64,000 bases of DNA from Pirellula staleyi DSM 6068 (GCA_945900945.1 CAMDKL010000001.1:81515-145514), one strand, 5' to 3'; shown: positions 51,381 through 61,330, numbered from the stretch's first letter. Translations and numbers: made by a program. Notes: generated by a model from the sequence alone, not told the origin.

Positions 51381-52640
51381 ATGCGATGCAAATCCACGCT
51401 CCCTGAATCTGACTTGATTATGTTCCGCTGCGACTACCTTCGTAACCTCGCCACCCTTTTTTCGATGGCCATTTGTTCTGTTTTCAATTGTTCCATTGCC
51501 AATTGCCAATCGAATTCCAGTTTGGGTTCGGTTACACAGGATACGGTGGTCGGTTCTCCGTTAGTCCAATCCCAGTTGAAGGTGCCCGAGACCATGATAA
51601 CCCGGGCATCTTTTCCGGTGGTCGATGTTCATACCCATTTTTTTATAAAAGGAAAACACGACACGGACCTGCTCAAGCAGTATGTCGCGATGATGGATCG
51701 GAATAACATTGCTGTTTGTGTTTCCTTGGATGCGACCTTGTTTAAGCGAATGGACGAGCATTGCAACTTTCTATGGTCTGAATACCGAGATCGCTTTGTT
51801 GTTTTCGCTAACATCGACTTTCAAGGGAACGGCCAACTGGATCGGCCAGCTACATGGGGTTGCAATCAACCCGATTTTGTCCGGAGCGTCGTCGAAAAAA
51901 TCAAAGAAGCGAGCGCTGCGGGAATGATTTCTGGTCTTAAGATTTTTAAGGATTTTGGTTTACTTTATCGCGATCCGGACGGTGCGCTCTTAGCAATCGA
52001 CGATCCCAGGTGGGATCCTATTTGGACCGTTTGTGGCGAACTTGGTTTGCCCGTGATCATGCACACCGCTGATCCGGGAGCTTTTTTTGAACCCATCACT
52101 CCATCGAACGAACGCTTTTTTGAACTGACGGTTCACCCCAATTGGTCTTTTGCAAATCCTGAGTTTCCGTCTCGCAGGGAGCTACACTTGGCCCGCAATC
52201 GCGTGATTGCTAAGCACCCTCAAACAACCTTTATCGCAGCACACTTCGGTAACGACGCCGAAGATTTGGCGGAACTCGGCGGCTGGCTTGAGGAAAATCC
52301 AAATCTCGTTATCGAATTCGCCTCCCGAATCAACGAGCTTGGTCGTCAACCCTATAATTCCCGTCGTTTTTTTGAAAAGTACCAGGACCGCATCCTGCTT
52401 GGGACTGATGGTCCATGGCCCGAAGCCAGACTCCGACTCTATTGGCGCTTTCTCGAATCCCTGGACGAGTATTTTGAATACTCAGAGAAACAGCCACCGC
52501 CACAAGGTAACTGGCGAATCTATGGCCTAGGGTTGGACGCGAGTATCCTTAAAAAAGTCTACTTTACCAATGCGTCAAGAATCATTCCGGGGGTTCGAGA
52601 AAAGGTCTCGAAATTTCTGGAGGCGAATGCTGGGGGGTAA
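51381..52640 (+). CDS. Exported amidohydrolase-2-family protein
   Basis: A 419-residue TIM-barrel metal hydrolase with a signal-like N-terminus (LATLFSMAICSVFNCSIANC). Metal ligands of the family are visible: the HxH pair VDVHTHFF (His84, His86), MHTADPGAFFEPI, AAHFGNDAEDLAEL and the final GTDGPWPEA aspartate. The family includes decarboxylases and lactonases acting on small organic acids; the substrate cannot be read. ATG 51420 (MFRCDYLRN) is an alternative start. It is the first gene before the ABC export operon but is separated by 86 bases with its own upstream region. Confidence 0.85.
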   Translation: MRCKSTLPESDLIMFRCDYLRNLATLFSMAICSVFNCSIANCQSNSSLGSVTQDTVVGSPLVQSQLKVPETMITRASFPVVDVHTHFFIKGKHDTDLLKQYVAMMDRNNIAVCVSLDATLFKRMDEHCNFLWSEYRDRFVVFANIDFQGNGQLDRPATWGCNQPDFVRSVVEKIKEASAAGMISGLKIFKDFGLLYRDPDGALLAIDDPRWDPIWTVCGELGLPVIMHTADPGAFFEPITPSNERFFELTVHPNWSFANPEFPSRRELHLARNRVIAKHPQTTFIAAHFGNDAEDLAELGGWLEENPNLVIEFASRINELGRQPYNSRRFFEKYQDRILLGTDGPWPEARLRLYWRFLESLDEYFEYSEKQPPPQGNWRIYGLGLDASILKKVYFTNASRIIPGVREKVSKFLEANAGG

Positions 52641-52726
52641 GTTGACAAACCTATGCTATGATGGACATTCGGGAAAAGTGTGTTTGAACGCATATGAACC
52701 CCTATTTACTCCTCGAAGACAATTGA

Positions 52727-53509
52727 ATGATCTCGGCTGAGAACTTAACGAAACAGTTCAATGTGAGAGGGGTTCCACTTGTCGCGGTCAATAACCTTTC
52801 GTTTCGCGTTTCGAACGGGGAGGTCTACGGGTTGCTTGGGCCAAACGGTGCCGGCAAAACAACGACGCTGCGAATGATCATGGGCCTGCTGGAACCCGAC
52901 AGTGGATACGTTGAAATAGGCGGTGTGCGATCCACCCACAAATCCACCGATATCCGAGGGCAGCTAGGTCTCATTTCGACCAATGATGGCGTTTATCCTT
53001 GGTTGAGCGTACGAGAGATGTTGATGTACTTTGCAGATCTGTATGCTGTCGACCAAAGTCTGGCGCGTGAACGACTGGAAGAACTTGCCAATCTGCTCGA
53101 TCTTGGCGGTTTCATCGACCAGCGTTGCAGCACGCTTAGTACTGGACAGAAGCAGCGGGTCACGTTAGCGCGAGGTTTGATGCATGATCCGCCGGTGATG
53201 TTGCTGGATGAGCCTACTCGTGGTCTAGATGTTGTTGGTAGTCAAGCCATTTTCCGGTTCATCGATTTGCTAAAGCTACGGGGAAAAGTGGTACTTCTAT
53301 CTACCCATCGGCTCGATGAAGCGGAGCGAGTTTGCGATCGCTTTGGACTATTGCACCGGGGAAGCCTTCAGTTTGAAGGTACGCTCTGCGAACTGCAGCA
53401 AGCGACAGGAAAAAAACACCTTGTCGATATGTTTATTGCTTTCATCAACGCTTCCGAAAATTCACACCCTGTAGCTATTCCATCTAACGAACAGTCAACA
53501 GAGGCATGA
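52727..53509 (+). CDS. ABC-2 type exporter ATP-binding protein (NatA/CcmA-like)
   Basis: A complete 260-residue ATPase. Walker A GPNGAGKTTT, the Q-loop LGLISTNDGVYPWL, signature LSTGQKQRVTLARGL, Walker B VMLLDEPTRGLD and an H-loop STHRLDEAERV. It resembles NatA-type ATPases of ABC-2 exporters. Its stop overlaps the start of the permease gene (ATGA). Together with the next two genes it forms an export module; the substrate (ion, lipid or peptide) is not evident. Confidence 0.93.
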   Translation: MISAENLTKQFNVRGVPLVAVNNLSFRVSNGEVYGLLGPNGAGKTTTLRMIMGLLEPDSGYVEIGGVRSTHKSTDIRGQLGLISTNDGVYPWLSVREMLMYFADLYAVDQSLARERLEELANLLDLGGFIDQRCSTLSTGQKQRVTLARGLMHDPPVMLLDEPTRGLDVVGSQAIFRFIDLLKLRGKVVLLSTHRLDEAERVCDRFGLLHRGSLQFEGTLCELQQATGKKHLVDMFIAFINASENSHPVAIPSNEQSTEA

Positions 53510-55740
53510 ACAAGTATTTGAGTAACGGGCGACTTTGGCGACTCTGTCAAAAAGAGCTAAGAGAAAGTCTCCGCGATCGTCGAACGCTCTTTACGCTAGT
53601 GTTGATGCCAATCCTGGTCTATCCACTTTTGAGTATGGCTCTGCAACGGCTTGTGATCGGCTCTGTTACCAAGACCAAAGCGGATCCGGTATTTGTGATT
53701 GGGGCGGAGAGCGAGGATACCGCGAATCAGTTACAGGGTATGCTTGCTGAGGCTAGGCTGGCGATGGATCGAGGTTTTGTTTCACCGATCACGATCACGC
53801 GGACTGCCGAACCAAAAAGCTCGGAGGCAGCCAAGAGTACGCCCGATCCTGATGGAAGCAATCAACCTGGCTTGGACCAATTACCCAAATTTGACGTTTT
53901 CATTTCGGATCAAGAAACTCTATCCAAAGCGTTGCGAGATGGGCGACTCGACTTGGTCATCACCAGAATGAATATTGAGCAGGTCCAGTTGGAGCGAGGC
54001 ACAGTGCCGGTCTACGAAATTCTTGCGGAGTTTCGGCAAAATGATTCACGCAGCGAGGCTGCTCTGTCCGTTTTTCGTCTCGCGACTCAAATGATTAATG
54101 ACTTCCAAGCCGAAATGATTCGAAAGGGGGTCGATCGCAAGCTTCCGGTCGCGATGACTTTCAATGCGACTGGGATCGCGGAACGGGAAGATCTCTCCGC
54201 CTCTATTGCCGGAGTCATCCCGCTGGTGCTCATTTTGATGACGATCACTGGAGCAGTGTACCCGGCGATCGATTTGACCGCTGGCGAACGCGAACGGGGA
54301 ACAATGGAAGCGTTGATCGCAACTCCTGCTCCGCGATTCGCGTTATTGTTTAGCAAATACGTAGCGGTGGTTACGGTTGCCGTTTTGACTGCTTTGGCAA
54401 ACCTTTTTGCTACTTGGATGACGCTTTCCTTTGGTGGTTTGGGGCAAGCACTCTTAGGTAAGAACGGGTTTTCGGTATGGGTTTTTGTCCAAATCCTGCC
54501 TTTATTGGTAATATTTGCTTCGTTCTTTAGCGCGATCCTTTTGGCGCTTTGTTCCTTTGCCCGCAGCTTCAAAGAAGCCCAGGCGTATCTGATACCCGTT
54601 ATGCTTTTGTCGCTTGGACCGGGTCTTGTGACCCTGATGCCCAATGTGCAATTTACTTCTTTGCTCGGAATCGTACCGCTCGTAAACATCCTGTTGCTTT
54701 CTCGCGACATTATGACGGGCCAATCGTCGATGGTGCCCGCGTTCGCTGCCGTCTTTTCGACGATCATCTATGCCTGTGCTACTTTGGTGGTTGCTGCTCG
54801 ATTATTTGGCGCCGAAGCCGCTACATCCGGATCGCAGGAGTCGTGGTGGGAGCTATTCAGCCGCCCGAAAAAGTCGCAGATGCTGCCCGACGCGGGAGAA
54901 CTGGCTATTTATTTGGCGGTTTTATTCCCTATGTTTTTCGTAGCTTCGAACCTTGGAGGAATGATTGAGTTGAAAGGGAGCTGGGCTCTTTTTTTCAATG
55001 CCGCGATTTTGTTCCTTTTGTTCTTGCTTATGCCGCTGACTTATTCTTGGTACCGTCGAATAGACATCCCTACCACGTTTAGACTCGGCCAGGGAACTGG
55101 CGTTGGCGAGCCTCTATGGATACGGGTGGGGCGTTGGGTAGGCTACGTGATTGGAGTCGTTTTACTGAGCGCCGGATTATGGATGGTGGCTTTTGAGGCT
55201 TACCTGCTGCTCGAAAGCTGGAGTTTGGCTGCTCAACTGACCGAAGCGGATAAACAAAAACTTAAGGCTGACTTCCTGGCTGTTCCCTTTTTGGTTGTTT
55301 TTCTTACCGGAGCTCTGGCCCCCGCGATCGCTGAAGAATTCTTTTTCCGGGGATTCGTTTTGTCCGCGTTTCGCTCGAAACTATCAGCCTATCGTAGCGT
55401 TTTATTTTCATCGCTCCTTTTTGGGTTGTTCCATGTGATTGCTGGAAGCGTTCTGTCTATCGAAAAACTATTGCCAACCATTATTCTAGGTTTAGCCATA
55501 GGGTACGTCGCTATCCAAACGGGTTCTTTGTGGCCAGGTATCTTATTGCATACTCTGCACAATGGGCTCATTTTTGGTATGTCCAGATTCACCGAACAAG
55601 ATCTAGCGAAGTGGTTTGGTGACGATACCAAGCATATTCCGATATCCTGGTTGTGTGGCGGTGGACTTGCGATTGCTTTTGGAATCGCTTTGGTGTTTGT
55701 TTCCAGCCAACGAAAACGATTTCATGAAGACGTTATTTAG
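53506..55740 (+). CDS. ABC-2 permease fused to a CPBP-type intramembrane protease
   Basis: A 744-residue fusion. Residues 1-470 are a NatB-like ABC-2 permease with an N-terminal helix, a large extracytoplasmic domain and a bundle of six helices (TAGERERGTMEALIATPA is the typical coupling segment). After a linker helix region, residues about 560-740 are a CPBP/Abi-type intramembrane metalloprotease: EEFFFRGFVLSAFRSK (EExxxR) near 609, LFGLFHVIAGS (FxxxH) and LHTLHNGLIF (HxxxN). The protease may process the exported substrate or the partner. The fusion is complete and intact. The adaptor gene overlaps its 3' end by 17 bases. Confidence 0.92.
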   Translation: MNKYLSNGRLWRLCQKELRESLRDRRTLFTLVLMPILVYPLLSMALQRLVIGSVTKTKADPVFVIGAESEDTANQLQGMLAEARLAMDRGFVSPITITRTAEPKSSEAAKSTPDPDGSNQPGLDQLPKFDVFISDQETLSKALRDGRLDLVITRMNIEQVQLERGTVPVYEILAEFRQNDSRSEAALSVFRLATQMINDFQAEMIRKGVDRKLPVAMTFNATGIAEREDLSASIAGVIPLVLILMTITGAVYPAIDLTAGERERGTMEALIATPAPRFALLFSKYVAVVTVAVLTALANLFATWMTLSFGGLGQALLGKNGFSVWVFVQILPLLVIFASFFSAILLALCSFARSFKEAQAYLIPVMLLSLGPGLVTLMPNVQFTSLLGIVPLVNILLLSRDIMTGQSSMVPAFAAVFSTIIYACATLVVAARLFGAEAATSGSQESWWELFSRPKKSQMLPDAGELAIYLAVLFPMFFVASNLGGMIELKGSWALFFNAAILFLLFLLMPLTYSWYRRIDIPTTFRLGQGTGVGEPLWIRVGRWVGYVIGVVLLSAGLWMVAFEAYLLLESWSLAAQLTEADKQKLKADFLAVPFLVVFLTGALAPAIAEEFFFRGFVLSAFRSKLSAYRSVLFSSLLFGLFHVIAGSVLSIEKLLPTIILGLAIGYVAIQTGSLWPGILLHTLHNGLIFGMSRFTEQDLAKWFGDDTKHIPISWLCGGGLAIAFGIALVFVSSQRKRFHEDVI

Positions 55741-56983
55741 ACTACTGCTAGTGGCGGGAGTTTTCGGAGGTTTTGCGGCCTCGGCGTACTTTCCGATAAA
55801 AAATTATTTCGATGTTCGCAATCGCCCTCTGTGGCGAACTCAGAGCGTCTCATATGGCGATATTGCGCTGACGGTAAACTCGACCGGCAAAGTGGAACCC
55901 ATTCATCGCGTTAGTGTCGGGGCTTCGGTTAGCGGTCCGATAAGCGAGTTATTTGTCGACTACAACAGCCAAGTGGTCGAGGGACAACTCATGGCCCGTA
56001 TCGATGCGCGTATTTATAAGTCGACTGTGGCTCGGGACCAGGCTCTTCTTCAGACTCGGCTAGCCGAGGTCGCGAGAGCGGAGGCGCTTCAGCTACAAGC
56101 CATCAACGACGAACGACGTGGCGGTGAACTGAAAAAAGCCAACCGGGATTTCATTTCGGAGGCTGAACTGGATCAATTTCGCTTTGTTCGCATGACCCGC
56201 GATGCTGAGTTGCTGGTTTCGAAGACGAACGTCGACCAGGCTAAAGCTCAATTGGATAACTCGCTAGCAAATCTCGCCTACACCGAAATCCTATCGCCCT
56301 GTGACGGTGTTGTTATTGAGAAAAAAATCGATATTGGTCAGACTCTGGCTGCCCAATTTCAAACGCCAGAAATGTTTGTCGTGGCTCCGGAAATGGACAA
56401 GCGGATGCACATCTATGCCTCCGTGGACGAGGCTGACATCGGTATGATTCGCAAAGCTCAGAGCGACGGCCAAGTTGTTCGGTTTACCGTCGATGCCTAT
56501 CCCGAAGAGTTATTTGATCAAGGCAAGATTGTTCAAGTGCGTTTGAGCAGTACGGAAGAGCAGAATGTAATCACATATCCTGTCATTGTGGAAACGCCTA
56601 ACATCGGTCTAAAATTGCTTCCAGGCATGACCGCGAATTTATCCTTTCAAATTAATAAACGAGAAGCCATCGTCCGAGTCCCCAACGCTGCCCTTCGGTT
56701 TTATCCACCTCGGGACAAAGTGCATCCTGATGACCGAAGAATCATTGACGGTGTAGACGAGCAAAAACAACTCGTTGCGGACACTGCAAAACAAATGTCG
56801 GCCAACGAAAAGGCCGCAGCGACCCTTGCGCAGAATTTACGCCATGTTTGGATTTCTGATGGTGTATTCTTAAGGGCTAAATCTGTGCGAACTGGTATTT
56901 CTGACAATCGCTATACTGAATTGATTGAAGGCGAATTGTCTGAACACGTCGAACTGGTCGTTGGTGAGAAGCCTAAGCAATAA
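55724..56983 (+). CDS. HlyD/MacA-type periplasmic adaptor of the ABC exporter
   Basis: A 419-residue membrane fusion protein starting at ATG 55724, 17 bases before the permease stop; the track start at 55616 is inside the neighbour. A short N-terminal helix (LFRLLLVAGVFGGFAASAYF) is followed by the lipoyl region (VSVGASVSGPISELFVDYNS), a coiled coil of about 75 residues, the second lipoyl half (YTEILSPCDGVVIEKKIDIG) and a beta-barrel (VDAYPEELFDQGKIVQVRLS). Near the end AALRFYPPRDKVHPDDRR is followed by an acidic tail. It should bridge the exporter to the outer membrane or periplasm. Confidence 0.88.
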   Translation: MKTLFRLLLVAGVFGGFAASAYFPIKNYFDVRNRPLWRTQSVSYGDIALTVNSTGKVEPIHRVSVGASVSGPISELFVDYNSQVVEGQLMARIDARIYKSTVARDQALLQTRLAEVARAEALQLQAINDERRGGELKKANRDFISEAELDQFRFVRMTRDAELLVSKTNVDQAKAQLDNSLANLAYTEILSPCDGVVIEKKIDIGQTLAAQFQTPEMFVVAPEMDKRMHIYASVDEADIGMIRKAQSDGQVVRFTVDAYPEELFDQGKIVQVRLSSTEEQNVITYPVIVETPNIGLKLLPGMTANLSFQINKREAIVRVPNAALRFYPPRDKVHPDDRRIIDGVDEQKQLVADTAKQMSANEKAAATLAQNLRHVWISDGVFLRAKSVRTGISDNRYTELIEGELSEHVELVVGEKPKQ

Positions 56984-57145
56984 GATCGCATAATCCTAGA
57001 GGGATGGTAGATCCTAGTCAGCGGTCCCTACTGGCTCTAAATCGCCGTCCGTTCTTCTTTTGCTAAACTGTCCGGCTTAAGCGGTTTAGAGTATTCTAGT
57101 GGAGTTGACTTGCCTGGTGTTCCCTTTCGTTTTTTTTTAGGTTAA

Positions 57146-58459
57146 GTGATTTTGATGCCCAATGATATGCGCCAAGTGATTTCTTTGATCCTAGGTGGTG
57201 GTCGCGGTACTCGTCTTTTCCCTCTCACCAAGATTCGTGCCAAACCAGCTGTCCCTCTTGCTGGTAAGTATCGACTCATCGACATCCCTATCAGCAATTG
57301 TCTACACAGCGGTATCAATAGAATTTATGTAGTTACGCAATTTTTGAGTGTTTCTCTCCACCAACATATCCGTCAAACCTACCGTTTCGATAATTTCAAT
57401 GGTGGCTTCGTCGAGCTGTTGGCTGCTCAACAAACGATGGAGGGTGGCACAGAATGGTTTGAGGGTACTGCGGACGCTGTACGTAAAAACCTTCGTTACT
57501 TTGACCAGAATGATTGCAAGTATGTCCTCATTTTGAGCGGTGACCAGCTTTACCATATGGACTACTCTAAAATGCTAGAAACCCATATCAAATCCAACGC
57601 CGATGTTACGATCGCTGCAATTCCTGTTCATCGTTCTGCTGCTCATGCTTTAGGCGTTATGCGTTGCGATGACTCTGGTCGCGTAACTGGTTTTCTGGAA
57701 AAACCAAAAACGGAAGATGAAATCAATATGGTTTCTACTAGTCCCGCTTGGATCGATGCCCATGGGATTCCTTCCCAAGGCCGTGATTGTTTAGCTAGTA
57801 TGGGCTTGTATATTTTCAACAAAGAGTTGCTTTTCGACGTTCTTAACAAAACGAACTATCACGATTTCGGCAAGGAGGTTTTTCCTGCCGCCATTCGATC
57901 TCGCAAGGTCCAGGTGCATTTGTTCGACGACTACTGGGAGGACATCGGTACCATTCGCGCTTTCTATGATGCCAACTTGTCCCTCACCAAAAACAATCCT
58001 CCCTTCGACTTGTTTTCTGCCGATCGCCCAGTGTATTCAAGAGCTCGCTTCTTGCCGCCGTCGGTCGTCGATGGCGCTACGATCACCAGTTCGTTACTGG
58101 CTGATGGTTGCCGTATTGGCAAAGGCACTAAAATCGAAAACAGCGTCATCGGACTTCGATGTTTCATCGGTGAGGGTGTCACCATTCGAAACAGCATCGT
58201 CATGGGAGCTGACTACATGGAAACCGAACAAGAATTATCCTCGATCAAAGCCGAGGGCAAAGTCCCTGTCGGGATAGGCTCAGGAAGCCTCATAGACGGG
58301 GCTATCCTCGACAAAAACTGCCGCATAGGCCGCCACGTCCAAGTCGTTAATCGCTTAACGGTGAGCGATTCTGATCAATTTGAACCCTGCTACGTTCGTG
58401 ACGGAATCGCCATCGTCTCCAAGGACGCTACTTTAAACGATGGTTGGACTATGTCGTAG
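57146..58459 (+). CDS. glgC: Glucose-1-phosphate adenylyltransferase
   Basis: A 437-residue ADP-glucose pyrophosphorylase, the first committed step of glycogen synthesis. The nucleotide-binding segment LILGGGRGTRLFPLTKIRAK, the activator/substrate region PAVPLAGKYRLIDIPISNC, the metal Asp in ILSGDQLYHMDY and the C-terminal left-handed beta-helix (VDGATITSSLLADGCRIGKG) are all present. GTG 57146 has TTTAGG 5 bases upstream; ATG 57155 or 57167 are alternatives. Codon use is unusually pyrimidine-ending in the 5' half compared with its neighbours. No other glycogen genes are in the window. Confidence 0.95.
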   Translation: MILMPNDMRQVISLILGGGRGTRLFPLTKIRAKPAVPLAGKYRLIDIPISNCLHSGINRIYVVTQFLSVSLHQHIRQTYRFDNFNGGFVELLAAQQTMEGGTEWFEGTADAVRKNLRYFDQNDCKYVLILSGDQLYHMDYSKMLETHIKSNADVTIAAIPVHRSAAHALGVMRCDDSGRVTGFLEKPKTEDEINMVSTSPAWIDAHGIPSQGRDCLASMGLYIFNKELLFDVLNKTNYHDFGKEVFPAAIRSRKVQVHLFDDYWEDIGTIRAFYDANLSLTKNNPPFDLFSADRPVYSRARFLPPSVVDGATITSSLLADGCRIGKGTKIENSVIGLRCFIGEGVTIRNSIVMGADYMETEQELSSIKAEGKVPVGIGSGSLIDGAILDKNCRIGRHVQVVNRLTVSDSDQFEPCYVRDGIAIVSKDATLNDGWTMS

Positions 58460-58743
58460 TCTTACTGACGAGGATCCGATCGCGGTCTTGTCTGGTCAGT
58501 GACCGCCTCACAGCGTCGCTCCTAATAAGCTAAATAGAATAATTATATGTAGTAGTTGTAGTGAGCAGCGTTTACCTGTCAGAAAAAGTAAGTAGATTTA
58601 GGATAACAGAGGCAAAACTAGGAAAAAAGGAAGAAATATTATTGTGGAAAAGTGGTCGCTAGAATGACGCAAAGTGTCGATAACCCAGTTCACAACCGAG
58701 GCAGGTGTGAACAGGCCAAAAGCGGCTGTTGGTAACGAGGATT

Positions 58744-59454
58744 ATGAACAACCCTATACCAAATCAAATAGACATGTTATCCACGGGAGAAAGATCCAGA
58801 ACGATAGGAGCTGTCGCCTTCGACATGGATGGATTGATGCTGAACACGGAGGATCTCTATGAGCAAGTAGGACACATATTGATGCAGCGACGAGGCAAGA
58901 CGTACCGAGACGACGTGCGAAAAAAAATGATAGGGCTACCAGCACGGTACGCATTTGGAGTATTGATAGAGGAAGAAGGAATGTCCGAAAGTTGGCAAGA
59001 ACTGCAACAAGAAACGGACGAAATTTTCGATAGCATATTGCCAACTCAGCTAGCGGCCATGCCAGGGCTAAAGGAGTTGCTAGACTACCTGGACGATAAG
59101 GGGTTGCGTCGTTGCGTAGCGACCAGTTCTAGCCAGAGTTTCGCGAGGAAAGCACTGACACTGGTAGGAATGCTAGACCGAGTGGATTTTGTAATCACGG
59201 CAGAGGATGTAAGCCAGGGAAAACCCCATCCAGAAATCTATTTGGCAGCGGCAAAAAAAATGTCCGTGCCGGTAGAAGACATGCTGGTTTTGGAGGACAG
59301 CGCGACAGGGACCCAAGCCGGCGTATCGGCTGGGGCTTATGTCGTCTCAGTACCTAACGAACACACGCAGCAAGCTTGCTTCGAAGGGAGCCAGTGGATA
59401 GCCAAAACGTTGCGGGATAAACGTATCTATGAGCTATTATTGCGGTCTAGCTGA
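58744..59454 (+). CDS. HAD-superfamily phosphatase/phosphoglucomutase-like protein
   Basis: A 236-residue HAD hydrolase, subfamily I (beta-phosphoglucomutase-like). Motif I is VAFDMDGLMLNTEDLY with the nucleophile Asp, motif II is CVATSSSQ, the lysine lies in GKPHPEIYL and motif III reads LVLEDSATGTQAG. The cap domain between motif I and II is helical. ATG 58744 follows ACGAGG and is preferred over the TTG used by the track. Substrate unknown; proximity to glgC does not prove a link. Its 3' end overlaps the convergent typA gene by 8 bases. Confidence 0.9.
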   Translation: MNNPIPNQIDMLSTGERSRTIGAVAFDMDGLMLNTEDLYEQVGHILMQRRGKTYRDDVRKKMIGLPARYAFGVLIEEEGMSESWQELQQETDEIFDSILPTQLAAMPGLKELLDYLDDKGLRRCVATSSSQSFARKALTLVGMLDRVDFVITAEDVSQGKPHPEIYLAAAKKMSVPVEDMLVLEDSATGTQAGVSAGAYVVSVPNEHTQQACFEGSQWIAKTLRDKRIYELLLRSS

Positions 59455-61276
59455 CAGCCAGCTCACCCGGAGCTTTGGACAGGCGACGTCTTTCGTTTTC
59501 TCGCAAATAGATCTTGCGCATTCGAATCACGTTAGGAGTCACCTCGACCAATTCGTCGTCTTCAATGTACTCCAAAGCAGCTTCCAAGAACAACTGGCGG
59601 TGCGGCTTGAGGATGATGTTTTCATCGCTGCCAGCTGCCCGAACATTGGTGAGTTTCTTTTCTTTAGTAGGATTAACGACCAAGTCATTGTCGCGAGCAT
59701 TTTCTCCGACGATCATACCTTCGTAAACGTCGTCACCAGGACCAACAAAGAGCTCAGCCCGGTCTTGCAAAGCGAATAACGTATACGGAATAGCTTTTCC
59801 AGGCACCATGGATACCAAGACACCATTTTGGCGGTGAGGCAGTTCCGCCTCGACCGGTTTGTAACAGGAAAAACGATGATGAATGATGGCCGTGCCTTGC
59901 GTGGCATTGAGCATCTTGGTTCTTACACCAATTAGACCACGGGCAGGAATCGAGAATCTCAAGAGCGTGTACTCACCACGAGGGGTGAGTTCCTCAAGGA
60001 TTCCACGACGGTTGCCCACCATCTCCATGATCGGGCCCATTTTTTCGGTTGGAACTTCGATGTTCAACACTTCGTACGGTTCTTGTAGTTCGCCATCGAT
60101 ATTCTTAAGAACAACACGAGGTTTGCCAACGCTCATTTCGAAACCTTCGCGGCGCATGGTCTCGATCAAGATCGAAAGGTGGAGCACACCTCGCCCGCAA
60201 ACGGCAAAAGCCTCGCTCCCCACGATAGGTCGAACACGCAAAGCAACATTGCGTTCGAGCTCTTTTTCCAATCGCATCTTGAGTTGGCGAGTCGTTACAT
60301 ATTTTCCGTCTTTGCCAGCCAATGGAGACGTATTGATGCTAAAAATCATTTCCAAAGTCGGTTCATCGACTCGCAAACGAGGCAGAGCGTTTACTTCGCC
60401 ACGATTGCAAATAGTGTCACCGATGTCGATATTCTCGATGCCCACAACGGCGACGATGTCACCAGCCGTAGCTTGTTCGATGTCAATGCGGCCAAGTTTG
60501 TCGAACATCTGCAAATTGGCGATTTGAGCGGGAGTGATTTTTCCCTCGTCCTTGGCTATGTCGACCGATTGTCCCTTAGTCATCGTGCCAGACTGAATAC
60601 GGCCGATCGCAATTCGGCCTACATAATCGGACCAATCCAGATTGGTAACTAAGAGCTGCAATGGAGCATCGGGTTCAACCTCTGGACCAGGGATTTTTTC
60701 CAGGAGCATATCCAAAAGTGGAGCCATGCTATCGCCATGCGAATTCCAATCGAGGGTAGCGTACCCGTTTCGACCGGAAGCAAACACGACGTCGAAGTGA
60801 TCCATGTAGTGTTCGCCACCTAAATCGACAAGCAGCATCAACGCTTCTTCGACAACAGCGTCGCAGCGAGCATCAGGACGATCTATTTTATTGATGACGA
60901 TGATCGGTTTGACTCCGGCCTCGAGAGCTTTCGAAAGCACGAACCGCGTTTGAGGCATCGGGCCTTCAGCGGCATCCATTAGCACAAGAGCGCCGTCCGC
61001 CATTCTCACAACACGTTCGACTTCGCCACCGAAGTCCGCGTGGCCCGGGGTGTCGATCAAGTTGATTTTGACGCCTTTGTATTCAATGGCGATGTTCTTG
61101 GAGAGAATCGTAATACCGCGTTCTTTTTCCAAGTCGTTGCTGTCGAGAATGCAACTGCCTTGTAGTTGTGACTCACGATACTGACCGCTTTGCTTGAGCA
61201 AGCAGTCGACCATGGTAGTTTTGCCGTGGTCAACGTGAGCGATGATGACGATGTTTCGGATGTCGTTGCGACGCAT
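59447..61276 (-). CDS. typA: Ribosome-associated GTPase TypA/BipA
   Basis: A 609-residue translational GTPase acting on the ribosome, linked to stress and low-temperature growth. G motifs: IAHVDHGKTTMVD (G1), DTPGHADFGGEVERV (G3), VINKIDRPDARCD (G4). The EF-G-like domains II, III and V follow (MGPIMEMVGNRRGILEELTP and ARGLIGVRTKMLN are TypA-specific). ATG 61276 (MRRNDIRNIVIIA) is chosen; the track's TTG start 12 bases earlier adds four residues without a better ribosome-binding site. Ends convergently with the HAD gene by an 8-base overlap. The ndk gene follows 54 bases upstream of its start in the same direction. Confidence 0.96.
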   Translation of the reverse strand: MRRNDIRNIVIIAHVDHGKTTMVDCLLKQSGQYRESQLQGSCILDSNDLEKERGITILSKNIAIEYKGVKINLIDTPGHADFGGEVERVVRMADGALVLMDAAEGPMPQTRFVLSKALEAGVKPIIVINKIDRPDARCDAVVEEALMLLVDLGGEHYMDHFDVVFASGRNGYATLDWNSHGDSMAPLLDMLLEKIPGPEVEPDAPLQLLVTNLDWSDYVGRIAIGRIQSGTMTKGQSVDIAKDEGKITPAQIANLQMFDKLGRIDIEQATAGDIVAVVGIENIDIGDTICNRGEVNALPRLRVDEPTLEMIFSINTSPLAGKDGKYVTTRQLKMRLEKELERNVALRVRPIVGSEAFAVCGRGVLHLSILIETMRREGFEMSVGKPRVVLKNIDGELQEPYEVLNIEVPTEKMGPIMEMVGNRRGILEELTPRGEYTLLRFSIPARGLIGVRTKMLNATQGTAIIHHRFSCYKPVEAELPHRQNGVLVSMVPGKAIPYTLFALQDRAELFVGPGDDVYEGMIVGENARDNDLVVNPTKEKKLTNVRAAGSDENIILKPHRQLFLEAALEYIEDDELVEVTPNVIRMRKIYLRENERRRLSKAPGELAVS

Positions 61277-61330
61277 TTGAATATTCAATGGTAAAGGATT
61301 TGCAGTTGCGAAAGAGCGCGAGGCTGCTGT

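Noticed and set aside
52640-52665. TTGACA ... TATGAT as a sigma-70 promoter before the ABC export operon
   Set aside because: Spacing is only 9 bases instead of 16-18.
58460-58800. Possible replication origin: AT-rich gap with TGTGGAAAA (58645) and TTATCCACG (58775), near a change of base skew
   Set aside because: Only two imperfect DnaA-box-like 9-mers, one inside the HAD gene; skew change follows the local genes glgC and HAD rather than a wider trend; no dnaA, dnaN or AT-rich unwinding repeat in the window.
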